From: CAVURW01 sp963743595
Lineage (GTDB): Bacteria > Verrucomicrobiota > Verrucomicrobiia > Methylacidiphilales > UBA1321
NCBI GenBank assembly: GCA_963743595.1
Contig: CAVURW010000125.1
Coordinates: 1 to 48,547 of the forward strand
Reading direction: 5' to 3'
DNA length: 48,547 nt
A program made the translations under genes and the position numbers. Below the pieces are notes generated by a model. That model searched no databases. It saw only the letters and a program-made list of their open reading frames with translations, and was not told where the DNA came from. This document shows, piece by piece, positions 9,313 to 16,960 of the stretch. The number at the start of each line of letters is the position of its first letter. Positions within the stretch are counted from its first letter, which is position 1.

Positions 9313-10803
9313 TCGGTGGAGGAGCTCCCGCCGCTCAGGCGCCGGCCGGCGCCGGGCGGGTGCTGCCGCGCGGCTTGGGTGTGCGCTTCGGTGGGAGGTG
9401 ACGGTTGCGGCCTGCTCCTGCACCGCCTTCTTGGAAGCTGCAGCACGGAGTGTCCTGCCCACCGGCTGATCGTCGTATGGATCCGCTTCGGCGGCAGCCC
9501 GCGCGTCGATCGCCGCCTGCACGCTTGCAAGGCGCCGCAACAACGAGCTGCGCACCTGCTCGAGCTCCTCGGCGCTCAGCAGCGACGGTCCGATGAGATC
9601 GAGCTCGCGTTGGTTCATTTTCGACTCGCGATCTGCTACGGCTGCTTCGCGCGATGCGATCTTCTCTTCACGAACTAAGACCCGTTCCTCGCGTTCTTCC
9701 ATCGCTTTCATCATCGTCCAGTAGGTGGAGGCAGTTTGGTCACCGGAGCCGGGCATCGGCATCGGCACGACCATCACCATCGGGGCAGGGGTTGGAATTG
9801 GCGTTTCCATCGGGGTGGCTGGCATCATTGGGTTGGTGTGCGGCATGCCTGGCACGCTGGCCATCGGTTCTGTCATTGGGGTGGCAAGGGGAACCGGAGT
9901 CGGACTGGGAGCAGCGGCTGCTGCGGTGGTTCCGTTCAAGTCAGCGGAAATGGTGGCGACGTCAGCCGCTGGCAACGCGTAATAACCGCAGGAGACGACT
10001 ATTTTTTGGCCCTCGGGTGAGAGGACCCAGCTGATGTACTTGATCGCATCCGGGTTCGTGGTGCGGGGATTGAGGTAATAGTTCAACGTTCTGGCCAGAG
10101 GATAGAGCTTCTTGTCCACATTCTCTTCCGTGGGCACGTAGCCGGGCGATTTATCGTCCGCCTTTACCTTGAGCAATTTCACGCCTTGATTGTAGCCGAT
10201 TCCGCCGTAGCCGATTCCCTGGACGTCCTTGCTCACGGCATCATAGACCGCTGCGGTCCCCTGGAGCGTCTGCGCCTGGCTCGTGTAATCTTTGCCTGCG
10301 AGCACCTCATCTTTAATGAAGGAGTAGGTGCCCGACGACGTTTCGCGACTGTAAACTGTAATCGGCTGGTCATTGCCGCCGACCTGTTTCCAACTCGTAA
10401 ACTCGCCATCAAAGATCTTGCCGAGCTGTGCGATCGTTAACTCGCTGACGGGGTTGCTGGAGTTGACGAAGATAGCCACGCCATCCAGAGCGACAGGCAC
10501 ATGCTTCGGTTTAACGCCCGTTTGGAGGAGAAATTCCTGATCTTCCTTCGGTTTAACAAGCCGTGACGCGGCAGCAATATCCGTCGTATTGCTCAGGAGA
10601 GCGGCAATGCCAACGCCCGAACCGCCACCAGAGACGGAGAGATTCACACCGGGATTCGTCTTCATGTAACCTTGAGCGAGCGACTGGTTCATCACCTGCA
10701 TGGTGTCAGAACCCTTGATGGTGAGGTCACCAGCCTGCACCCAGCTCACGGACAAAAGGAGGGCAGCCAGGGCGACTAGACGACGGAGGAGGTTTGTTTT
10801 CAT
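9091..10803 (-). CDS. pstS: Phosphate ABC transporter substrate-binding protein (PstS-like), tail probably chimeric
   Basis: I chose ATG 10803 because it places MKTNLLRRLVALAALLLSVS as a clean signal peptide; a TTG at 10830 is the alternative. The mature part (GDLTIKGSDTMQVMNQSLA, SGGGSGVGIAALLS, SSGTYSFIKDEVL, GIGYGGIGYNQGVK) is a full PstS-type phosphate-binding fold to about 10000. Then come a Pro/Met/Thr-rich linker and a charged coiled coil (MKAMEEREERVLVREEKIAS), which may be native. From about 9600 downward the sequence turns GC-rich, and below 9400 it runs antisense to the protease gene, so the last 100 or more residues are not trustworthy. No pstCAB or phoU genes are in view. The native stop cannot be placed. 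Confidence 0.8.
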   Translation of the reverse strand: MKTNLLRRLVALAALLLSVSWVQAGDLTIKGSDTMQVMNQSLAQGYMKTNPGVNLSVSGGGSGVGIAALLSNTTDIAAASRLVKPKEDQEFLLQTGVKPKHVPVALDGVAIFVNSSNPVSELTIAQLGKIFDGEFTSWKQVGGNDQPITVYSRETSSGTYSFIKDEVLAGKDYTSQAQTLQGTAAVYDAVSKDVQGIGYGGIGYNQGVKLLKVKADDKSPGYVPTEENVDKKLYPLARTLNYYLNPRTTNPDAIKYISWVLSPEGQKIVVSCGYYALPAADVATISADLNGTTAAAAAPSPTPVPLATPMTEPMASVPGMPHTNPMMPATPMETPIPTPAPMVMVVPMPMPGSGDQTASTYWTMMKAMEEREERVLVREEKIASREAAVADRESKMNQRELDLIGPSLLSAEELEQVRSSLLRRLASVQAAIDARAAAEADPYDDQPVGRTLRAAASKKAVQEQAATVTSHRSAHPSRAAAPARRRPAPERRELLHRSAGSAALGADLQPGARVGDRFAQHACDRLVGDAIAAARTAADGGGEHGRQHVPVSPHERPARSCRAAPSRAAA

Positions 10804-10983
10804 ATCGTTGTGAGGTCCAGATGAGTTCAAAGCTGGCGGGGGAATGCGTCGGTGACGTTACTGAATGGTTGTGATCGTGTTAAAAACTGGGCTTTTTTCG
10901 GACAATAGGGACCGGGAGCGCATGTTCCAGTCGCAAGTTACAAAATCAGCTCGACTCCCTCGAATTAACCACTGGTGTAAGCG

Positions 10984-11092
10984 GCGATAAGGCGACCGAT
11001 CCGACTGATGCGAAAAGCCACCAGCCCTAGTCGGGACAAGACACCGATTAATATTTTGTGTAAGGATAACGTCGGCTGGTCGACAGAACCTC
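10984..11092 (+). promoter_or_regulatory. Structured leader with competing stems upstream of the acyltransferase gene
   Basis: The 5' arm CGACC-gat-CCGAC (10993-11005) can pair with GTCGG-ct-GGTCG (11071-11082), giving two 5-bp helices. The inner part CCGACT (11001-11006) can instead pair with AGTCGG (11029-11034). The stems exclude each other, as in an attenuator or riboswitch. The text GATAAGGCGACC...AAAGCCACC...GGATAACG loosely recalls c-di-GMP-I aptamers, but the P2 hairpin is missing. Function is unproven. The leader ends only about 7 bases before ATG 11093. Confidence 0.35.
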
Positions 11093-11902
11093 ATGATGAA
11101 TAAGAATAACGAGTCGAATAAAAGCACGGTAGATGCTGCCGGTGTTGGTGCGAATGTACGGGGCGTCTCCGGGGCCTATGAATTTCGCGTGGCGGGGAGC
11201 TCTGCTGAGGTTTCCCTGGCGCAACGCCTGCGCTATGAGGTGTTTAACGTGGAGTTGGGCGAGGGATTGGCGGAATCGGCTGAGACGGGCCTGGACGTGG
11301 ACGCCTTCGACAGTGTGTGCGACCATCTTTTGATTTTGCATGAGGGCTTCGTTGTCGGAACGTATCGGATGCAAACCGGTATCAGCGCCAAGCGGAACAT
11401 GGGCTATTACAGCGAACAGGAGTTTGACTTTAGCCCATTTGAGTCGATTCGTTCCGAAGTTCTGGAGCTGGGGCGCGCCTGCGTTCATAAGGAGCACCGG
11501 AACCTGAACGTGCTCCATTTGTTGTGGCGGGGAATCGCCCGGTACGCAGAGGCAGAAGGCTCACGTTACCTGATCGGTTGCAGCTCACTGACCTCCCAAG
11601 ACGAAGGCCAGGGCTGGGCGATGTACGAGAAGCTGGCTCGTCGCTTTTTAGCTCCACCGGAACTCCAAACTCACCCGCTGCCGAGCGTAGCGGTCATTCG
11701 GTCCGCAGACCCGGAAAAGGCTCGTCAGGAATGTCCGGCACCGCCCAAGTTACTGCGGGCGTACCTGGGAATTGGCGGTAAGATCTGCGGGCCACCCGCG
11801 ATTGATCGCGAATTTCGGACGATCGATTTTCTCACCGTGTTGGATCTGAAAACGATGCCGGCAATCGTTCGGCAGCACTTCTTTGGGCGGAGCGACTGGT
11901 GA
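11093..11902 (+). CDS. OlsB-like GNAT N-acyltransferase
   Basis: A 269-residue protein of the Acetyltransf_5 (ornithine-acyl-ACP acyltransferase / hemolysin-like) family. Motifs run in order: AQRLRYEVFNVE, DSVCDHLLILHEG, VVGTYRMQT, EVLELGRACVHKEHRN, HLLWRGIARYAE, YLIGCSSLTSQD, and a C-terminal AYLGIGGKICGPPAID with RTIDFLTVLDL. Members move a 3-hydroxyacyl chain from ACP to an amino acid, the first step of ornithine-lipid synthesis at the membrane. No OlsA partner is adjacent. The stop overlaps the GTG of the next gene (GTGA at 11899), indicating translational coupling. A second ATG (11096) directly follows the chosen one. The acyl acceptor is not proven. Confidence 0.85.
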   Translation: MMNKNNESNKSTVDAAGVGANVRGVSGAYEFRVAGSSAEVSLAQRLRYEVFNVELGEGLAESAETGLDVDAFDSVCDHLLILHEGFVVGTYRMQTGISAKRNMGYYSEQEFDFSPFESIRSEVLELGRACVHKEHRNLNVLHLLWRGIARYAEAEGSRYLIGCSSLTSQDEGQGWAMYEKLARRFLAPPELQTHPLPSVAVIRSADPEKARQECPAPPKLLRAYLGIGGKICGPPAIDREFRTIDFLTVLDLKTMPAIVRQHFFGRSDW

Positions 11903-12600
11903 ACCGAGGAACCATACTCGTGACGTGCGGTCCAGGAAGCGAGCCTCTGGATGAGGTGCGTCGAATCACGAATCATTCCACTGGGAAACTCGGTCTTCTG
12001 CTCACGCACGCCTTCGCTGCGGCCGGTTATCGAGTGATCGTTTGCCGGGGGCGCGATGCCTCGGTGCCCTCAGCAGACTTTGAGGGAAACGAGATCCAGA
12101 TTGTCTCGTTTCGCACGAACGAGGAGCTGAAACGGCAACTGGTTCGAATTTCCAATAAAGAGCCGCAGATCACCGCGATCTTCCATGCGGCTGCCTTGTG
12201 CGATTTCACCGTGGTTAGCGTGACGACTGAAACGGGCGAAGAATTGGTCGATGGCAAGATTTCGAGTCGCTTGGGGGACATCGTGGTGCGGATGCGCCCT
12301 GCTGAAAAGATCATCGTGGGGCTGCGTGAGTGGTTTCCAAATAGTCGCATTGTGGGTTGGAAATTTGAGGTAGAGGGTGATCGAGAGACTTTGATGGCGA
12401 AGGGCGACCGACAGATTGATGAGTGCCGAAGCGATGCATGCGTGCTGAACGGGAGAGCGTACGGCGCGGGCTTTGGGTTTTATCGGCCCGGTCACGACTT
12501 AGAGGATTGTCACAGCGGACTCGATCTGGCACGTTGCCTCATGACTTGGCTGTCTCACGATGCAGTCCACGTCGTTAGCGAACATATAAAAAAAGAATAA
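11899..12600 (+). CDS. CoaB-like (DFP C-terminal domain) phosphopantothenoylcysteine synthetase-like protein
   Basis: GTG start overlaps the upstream stop. The 233-residue product has the DFP/CoaB opening ILVTCGPGSEPLDEVRRITN and HSTGKLGLLLTHAFAAAGY, then IFHAAALCDFTVV and DGKISSRLGDIVVRM with PAEKII, matching the nucleotide-binding fold of CoaB, which joins cysteine to 4'-phosphopantothenate in CoA synthesis. It lacks the CoaC decarboxylase half found in bifunctional Dfp, and the sequence is divergent, so it may be a standalone paralogue rather than the housekeeping enzyme. Coupling to an acyltransferase is suggestive but unexplained. Confidence 0.75.
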   Translation: MNRGTILVTCGPGSEPLDEVRRITNHSTGKLGLLLTHAFAAAGYRVIVCRGRDASVPSADFEGNEIQIVSFRTNEELKRQLVRISNKEPQITAIFHAAALCDFTVVSVTTETGEELVDGKISSRLGDIVVRMRPAEKIIVGLREWFPNSRIVGWKFEVEGDRETLMAKGDRQIDECRSDACVLNGRAYGAGFGFYRPGHDLEDCHSGLDLARCLMTWLSHDAVHVVSEHIKKE

Positions 12601-12601
12601 G

Positions 12602-13324
12602 ATGCTGATCGCCGAGTGGATTTTAGACGGGGTTGTCATCTACTCGATCTTGGGGTTCGTTTTTGCCGTGATATTTACCATTGTCGGACCGGTTCGGCAT
12701 TGGTTTGGACATGATGTGCAGGAGGGATCATGGCTCTTTCGAGTGATCACGTTTCCCAGCGTAATCGCGCTCTGGCCGGTTCTTTTGAAGCGTGGTCTAG
12801 GTGCTCGTCATCGCGGTGCACCCCGCTACACATGGGTCGGCTCGGCAACTCAACGCGCGACACAAGTTCTGATGTGGGCGATCTTGCTGTTGATTGTTCC
12901 CACGGTGTTGGTCGTTGCCGGTTTGGCCAAAGTGCACGAGCCCATCTCTGATTTTCCAGTGAAGGAAAAACTGGTGCCGGCTGCGTTGAATCAGGTGGTC
13001 GAATTGGGTGAATTGAAGGTTGATGGAAAATCTCTCATCACTCACGTTCTTGCAGACGGAGCGGGGACATCGCGCCAGCTGGAGTTGCGATCAGATGTTG
13101 CGCTGGATCAACCCGCTCTGTGCGTCTATTGGAGTCCCAGTAATTCGGGGCCGGAGTTGCCTAGGGATGCGGTGTTTCTCGGAGGATTCTGGGGCGGCGA
13201 GCCGTTGCGGTATCGTTTGCCCGAAGAGGCTAAAACGGCCAAGGGCTCGGTATTTCTGGTGAGCCAGATCCACGGAAGCGAAATCGTGGCGTCGTGTAAC
13301 CTCGCGGCAGTGGAGAACCACTAG
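12602..13324 (+). CDS. Conserved membrane protein, partner of the Rieske/ferric-reductase fusion
   Basis: 240 residues, unrecognised. An N-terminal helix (SILGFVFAVIFTIVGPVRHW), an amphipathic stretch and a second strong helix (VLMWAILLLIVPTVLVVAGL) are followed by an extracytoplasmic beta-rich domain of about 120 residues with no cysteines likely to bind metal. It begins one base after the upstream stop and ends directly against the ATG of the fusion protein (stop 13322-13324, start 13325), so it is surely in the same operon. A role as accessory subunit of that redox protein is an inference from this spacing. Confidence 0.65.
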   Translation: MLIAEWILDGVVIYSILGFVFAVIFTIVGPVRHWFGHDVQEGSWLFRVITFPSVIALWPVLLKRGLGARHRGAPRYTWVGSATQRATQVLMWAILLLIVPTVLVVAGLAKVHEPISDFPVKEKLVPAALNQVVELGELKVDGKSLITHVLADGAGTSRQLELRSDVALDQPALCVYWSPSNSGPELPRDAVFLGGFWGGEPLRYRLPEEAKTAKGSVFLVSQIHGSEIVASCNLAAVENH

Positions 13325-15133
13325 ATGTCGGCCACGTTTCAAGGCGTTCTCTGGAATCGCCAGAAGCAGTGGTACGACGGCACTCTGGCGGCACTGTTGC
13401 TTTTGGGATTGGCTGGGTACGGCGCGGTGATCGGGACGCTTCATCCGAACACCACTTTCGAGACGTTCGTGATTCGATTTACCGCCCTTTCGGCGTTGAT
13501 TTTACTCCACGTCATTTTGGCAATTGGACCGCTCTGCCGTTTAAATCGAAACTTCTTTCCTCTGCTCTACAATCGCCGACATTTAGGCGTGACGATGTTT
13601 TTCCTGGGGTTGGTCCACGGCGGTTTCTCGATCTTTCAGTTTCACGGGGTGGGGGACGCAAACCCTATTGTCAGTGCCTATACGGCATACGCAACTGATT
13701 ACTGGGTGTGGTGGAATCATCCCATGGAAATCGGGCAATTTCCCTTTGAAGTGTTCGGCTTGGCGGCGTTGATCATTCTATTTGTCATGGCTGCGACGAG
13801 CCACGATTTTTGGCTGAAATACCTCGGCGCTTCCGTCTGGAAAACACTCCACACGGGTGTTTACGTCGCGTATGCGTTCTTGATTTGCCACGTGGCGCTC
13901 GGCGCGCTGCAATCGGAGCGCAGCCCCGTCTACGTGATCTTGCTCGGGGTCGGTTTTTTTGCATTAGCCACTTTGCATGTGTTGGCGTGGATGAAGCGTG
14001 GTAAGGCCGAAAAATTGCGTGAGGATGGTTACATCGACGCTGGACCGGCGGATGAATTGAAAGAGGGCATTGGTAAGGTGGTCTGGGTAGGCGGGCGAGC
14101 CGTGGCGCTCTTCCGGCACAAAGGGCGAGCCTATGCGCTCTCGAATGTCTGTCGGCATCAAGGCGGACCGCTGGGTGAGGGACGCATCATTTACGATTGC
14201 ATCACCTGTCCGTGGCATGCTTATCAATATCGCGCGGAAGATGGATGCAGCCCGCCTCCATTTACAGAGGTGGTTCCGACCTATCACGTGGCTCTGGCAG
14301 ACGACCGAATTTTCATCCATCCCCAGGAGAAAGAGCTGGAGTCTAAAAGTGAAGGTGTGGAGCTACCGGAGATCCTCGAAGAAGCGCCGGATCAAGGTGA
14401 TTTTTACATCGGCTGGCAAAAGACGCCAAGCCCACAAAAGGTGAAATTTCTCCGATGGGTGGTGGGGGTATTAGCCATAGGCGTGCCGTGCCTCATGGCG
14501 GTGATCGCGTGGTTGCAAAATCCGGTGGAAGGTGGCGGCTACGAGTTTGGCGTGGAGCGGACCTTCACCGGCGACATGGTCGCAGATCCGATTCCGCTTT
14601 TGCATTTGGATTCCGGTGGGCAGAACTTGGTCTTGGTCGGTTCGGGTAAGTTTGCTTTGCCTGCCGATTTATTGAAAAAGGGCGATGGCAAACACGTTCA
14701 ATTGACGGGTAGTCTGCTCTACTGGAAGAACATGGTGATGCTGGAAGTCAACCAGCCTGAGGCGACAAAAGTTCTCGGCGACAGCGCTACCGTAGGATTG
14801 CACGGCGTTGTCCTGGGTGACGTGACGCTGACGGGTGAGTTGGTCGATACAAAGTGCTATTTCGGCGCGATGCGACCGGCGGTGGGCAAGGTTCATCGGG
14901 GCTGCGCAATTCGGTGTCTCAGCGGTGGCGTGCCCCCGGGCTTGCTGGTACGGGACAGCTCCGGCAACGGTTACGTGGTGATGTTGGCGGGCGAGCAGGG
15001 TGAAAAGCTGGAATTTAATATCGAGTGGGCCGCCCGTCCGGTCGAGGCGAGTGGTTCACTCGAGCTGTATGGCAACACTCTCGTGCTTCGGGCCGACAGC
15101 CTCAATCTGGTTCACGAGGATGAACCGAAATAG
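13325..15133 (+). CDS. Ferric-reductase-like membrane domain fused to Rieske [2Fe-2S] domain and a Cys-containing C-domain
   Basis: 602 residues in three parts. Residues about 15-230 are a ferric-reductase-type six-helix haem b domain with His-bearing helices (ALILLHVILAIGPL, MFFLGLVHGGFSIF, LHTGVYVAYAFLICHVAL). Residues about 255-335 are a Rieske domain with both cluster boxes, VCRHQGGPLGEG and CPWHAYQY. After one more helix (about 380-400), the C-terminal 180 residues form a beta domain with GELVDTKCYFGAMRP and VHRGCAIRCLSGGVPP. Electrons could pass between the iron-sulfur cluster and haem across the membrane; donor and acceptor are unknown. The gene is intact. A rare domain combination. 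Confidence 0.8.
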   Translation: MSATFQGVLWNRQKQWYDGTLAALLLLGLAGYGAVIGTLHPNTTFETFVIRFTALSALILLHVILAIGPLCRLNRNFFPLLYNRRHLGVTMFFLGLVHGGFSIFQFHGVGDANPIVSAYTAYATDYWVWWNHPMEIGQFPFEVFGLAALIILFVMAATSHDFWLKYLGASVWKTLHTGVYVAYAFLICHVALGALQSERSPVYVILLGVGFFALATLHVLAWMKRGKAEKLREDGYIDAGPADELKEGIGKVVWVGGRAVALFRHKGRAYALSNVCRHQGGPLGEGRIIYDCITCPWHAYQYRAEDGCSPPPFTEVVPTYHVALADDRIFIHPQEKELESKSEGVELPEILEEAPDQGDFYIGWQKTPSPQKVKFLRWVVGVLAIGVPCLMAVIAWLQNPVEGGGYEFGVERTFTGDMVADPIPLLHLDSGGQNLVLVGSGKFALPADLLKKGDGKHVQLTGSLLYWKNMVMLEVNQPEATKVLGDSATVGLHGVVLGDVTLTGELVDTKCYFGAMRPAVGKVHRGCAIRCLSGGVPPGLLVRDSSGNGYVVMLAGEQGEKLEFNIEWAARPVEASGSLELYGNTLVLRADSLNLVHEDEPK

Positions 15134-15142
15134 ATTATTCTG

Positions 15143-15725
15143 CTAGGCCGCGTTCGCTGCAGCCGCCTTGTCTTTCGCCGCCGCCCCGTAACAGCTCGCT
15201 GCGAGAATCAGCCCGCAGAGCAGGAGGAAAACCCATCCGGAATCAGGGTAAGCGGGGCGAAACGTGAATCCCGGAAGTCCAGGTGTCACGATCGTGGTGA
15301 TGGGAAAGTAGGTGAACGGAAGTAGCAGAATCGCCGCAGCGAGAAACACCCCGTAACCTGTTTCGAGAATTTTGGGAACCGCGATCTTCGTAAACGATAG
15401 TCCCAACAAAACGAACAGCGGGATGTAGATCAAAACTCCGATGGGCGAGATCCCGAATTTCGCCGTAAGGACAACCCCGTGAATCTATTTGAGAGTAGCA
15501 CGGGAACATCAAGTCAAACCCGGAGAGATTATTGTTTCCGAAATAGGCTAGGTGACCATTGTTATCCAGAAGATACCCTTGGACATCCGCATCCAGAATC
15601 AGAGGCAGGAGAAATGTGAGGCTGCATGCCACATAAATCCATTTCCGGAAGGCGTAAATCGGTGCAGCCATCATGGCTATCTTCTCGAGGGGGGAAAGTG
15701 TCGGTGTGGTTGCGGTTTCGCTCAT
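15143..15725 (-). pseudogene. Small polytopic membrane protein, one frameshift
   Basis: The minus strand from ATG 15725 reads MSETATTPTLSPLEKIAMMA, a helix (WIYVACSLTFLLPLIL) and DNNGHLAYFGNNNLSG, then loses sense near 15485. Another frame, opening right after a TAG there, continues HGVVLTAKFGISPIGVLIYI with three more helices (PLFVLLGLSFTKIAVP, VFLAAAILLLPFTYFPITT, WVFLLLCGLILAASCYGA) and an Ala/Lys tail to the stop at 15143. A one-base indel near 15485 rejoins them into a protein of about 190 residues with four helices. Family not recognised. It converges with the Rieske fusion gene, with 9 bases between stops. Confidence 0.55.
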
Positions 15726-15786
15726 AGGTTCCTGGGATCGTGATACGATTAAGAGATCGCTAAACCATTAGGTGGTATTTTATTTA

Positions 15787-15906
15787 ATGCAAGCGATTAA
15801 CGAATTACGTGGAAATGGCAAAGTTACGGATAAAAGTCGTGCCGATAATGATGTCGGAGAAAGTGTAGCGAAGGCGGCGTCTGATGCGATGTCGACACAT
15901 GTCTAA
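15787..15906 (+). CDS. Possible 39-residue ORF upstream of desaturase
   Basis: ATG 15787 to TAA 15906 encodes a hydrophilic peptide starting MQAINELRGNGKVTDKSRAD. A GGTGG lies about 14 bases upstream. It has no recognisable family and could be chance. It sits 45 bases before the desaturase start and could be a leader or a small independent gene. Confidence 0.2.
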   Translation: MQAINELRGNGKVTDKSRADNDVGESVAKAASDAMSTHV

Positions 15907-15951
15907 GCTTGAAAAGCGAATATTTTCTTTTTAAACTCAGGCGGGAGATTT

Positions 15952-16428
15952 ATGAAGCCGCCCCGCTTTTTCTTCGCTTACAGCTACTGGGATGCGCTGC
16001 CCGCCGTCTGCGGACTGCTCAATTTCGCCCTGGTCATCTGTTTCTATTTGTCATTCAGCTACTGGAAATGGAATTGGCTAGCCCTGGTCTGCATCGGGTT
16101 CACCTACGCTGTGAGCATCGGCCATAATTTCGTTCACAACCCCTTCTTTAAATCAGAGCTGCTGAATCGACTCTTTAGCTTGATGCAATCGTTTGCGTTG
16201 GGATTCTCGCAGGTCTGCTATGACGCGGTTCACTCCCGCCACCATCGCGGAAACAGCGATCGCCCCGGTGACGATGGAGAGACGATCGATTGGGCATCGA
16301 TTTATCGGCACGGGCACGATGGAGACGCGGAGAGCGTGTGGAGCTACACGTTCTGCAGCTACATTCGAGACGATCCGTTTGCGATTATCAAAGAGCTGGG
16401 GCTGCGGAATAAATCGGAAGCAGCGTGA
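15952..16428 (+). CDS. Fatty acid desaturase, N-terminal part (cut by in-frame TGA)
   Basis: The first 158 codons of a membrane fatty-acid desaturase-like di-iron enzyme. Two helices (ALVICFYLSFSYWKWNW, ALVCIGFTYAVSI) carry the first His box HNFVHN, and the second box HSRHH follows at about residue 97. A TGA at 16426-16428 ends the frame. The same frame resumes immediately after it and completes the protein (16435-16851), so the gene is whole except for one codon. CGA to TGA is a single change and Arg would fit. TGA is a normal stop in many neighbouring genes, so recoding is unlikely. Confidence 0.75.
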   Translation: MKPPRFFFAYSYWDALPAVCGLLNFALVICFYLSFSYWKWNWLALVCIGFTYAVSIGHNFVHNPFFKSELLNRLFSLMQSFALGFSQVCYDAVHSRHHRGNSDRPGDDGETIDWASIYRHGHDGDAESVWSYTFCSYIRDDPFAIIKELGLRNKSEAA

Positions 16429-16434
16429 GGTGTT

Positions 16435-16851
16435 GTGGAAATCGTTGGCTTTATGGGCCTCTACATCGGCATGTTTTTTGTGAATTGGAAGTTCATCTAT
16501 TACCTGGGTCATTGCCTCTCCTACCTGAACGGCTATTACCTGCATTACAGCGGCGATACGGAGCAGCCGATTGCCTGGGGTGTGAGCAGTTACCACCCGC
16601 TCTACAACTGGCTCTGGTTCAATAACGGTTACCATGCCGAGCACCATTTCCGGCCCAAGATGCACTGGACGAAGATGAAAGAATTCCAGCTGAAGATCGC
16701 TGCCGATCAAGAAAAGGCGGGTGTTCGCGTGATTAAACCGCCCCATGCGCTTGGTTTTCTCGATCCCAATCTGCCTGAAAAAAGCCGCTCCGTGATGGCC
16801 GAGCGCGCGATGAAGATTGCGCGGGAATTAGAGCCGCAAAAAGCTGGTTAG
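16435..16851 (+). CDS. Fatty acid desaturase, C-terminal part
   Basis: Continues the desaturase in the same frame after the TGA at 16426. GTG 16435 could restart translation. It holds two more helices (FMGLYIGMFFVNWKFIYYLG), the family-typical NGYYLHYSGD and the third His box HAEHH in NNGYHAEHHFRPKMHWTKM. All three His boxes thus survive across the two ORFs, which argues that the stop is a recent mutation or base-call error. The enzyme would introduce a double bond into an acyl chain or modify a carotenoid/sphingoid substrate; the substrate cannot be read from the sequence. Confidence 0.72.
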   Translation: MEIVGFMGLYIGMFFVNWKFIYYLGHCLSYLNGYYLHYSGDTEQPIAWGVSSYHPLYNWLWFNNGYHAEHHFRPKMHWTKMKEFQLKIAADQEKAGVRVIKPPHALGFLDPNLPEKSRSVMAERAMKIARELEPQKAG

Positions 16852-16960
16852 ACCACTTATGAGCGCTCCAGGCTTTTCACTCGCTTAACAACTAGGCAAA
16901 ACATTGGGATTGTGAAGAGCGGGCAAAATTTGCGATTCTCTTCGGCTTGCCATTACACAC

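Larger units (their letters stand above)
4610..9600. other. GC-rich, frameshift-dense block of apparently foreign (actinobacterial) DNA
   Basis: Between the GH116 and pstS genes the base composition jumps to visibly high GC, and intact reading frames vanish. By joining frames, five genes can be recovered, in an arrangement and with protein styles typical of Solirubrobacterales-like actinobacteria. Each is interrupted several times, roughly one indel per 100-250 bases. The left edge lies within about 4610-4680, where the GH116 frame ends. The right edge is less certain, between 9313 (stop of the protease) and about 9600. A chimeric join in the assembly, or an uncorrected long-read segment, explains this better than a natural insertion. 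Confidence 0.8.

Noticed and set aside
10984..11092. Firm call of a c-di-GMP-I riboswitch
   Set aside because: Only scattered sequence likeness; the conserved P2 hairpin and tetraloop are missing. Kept as an unclassified structured leader.
16426..16428. TGA recoding as selenocysteine or tryptophan in the desaturase
   Set aside because: No SECIS-like element was looked for successfully, desaturases have no selenocysteine here, and TGA terminates intact genes such as the OlsB-like, opgG-adjacent and rodZ genes.
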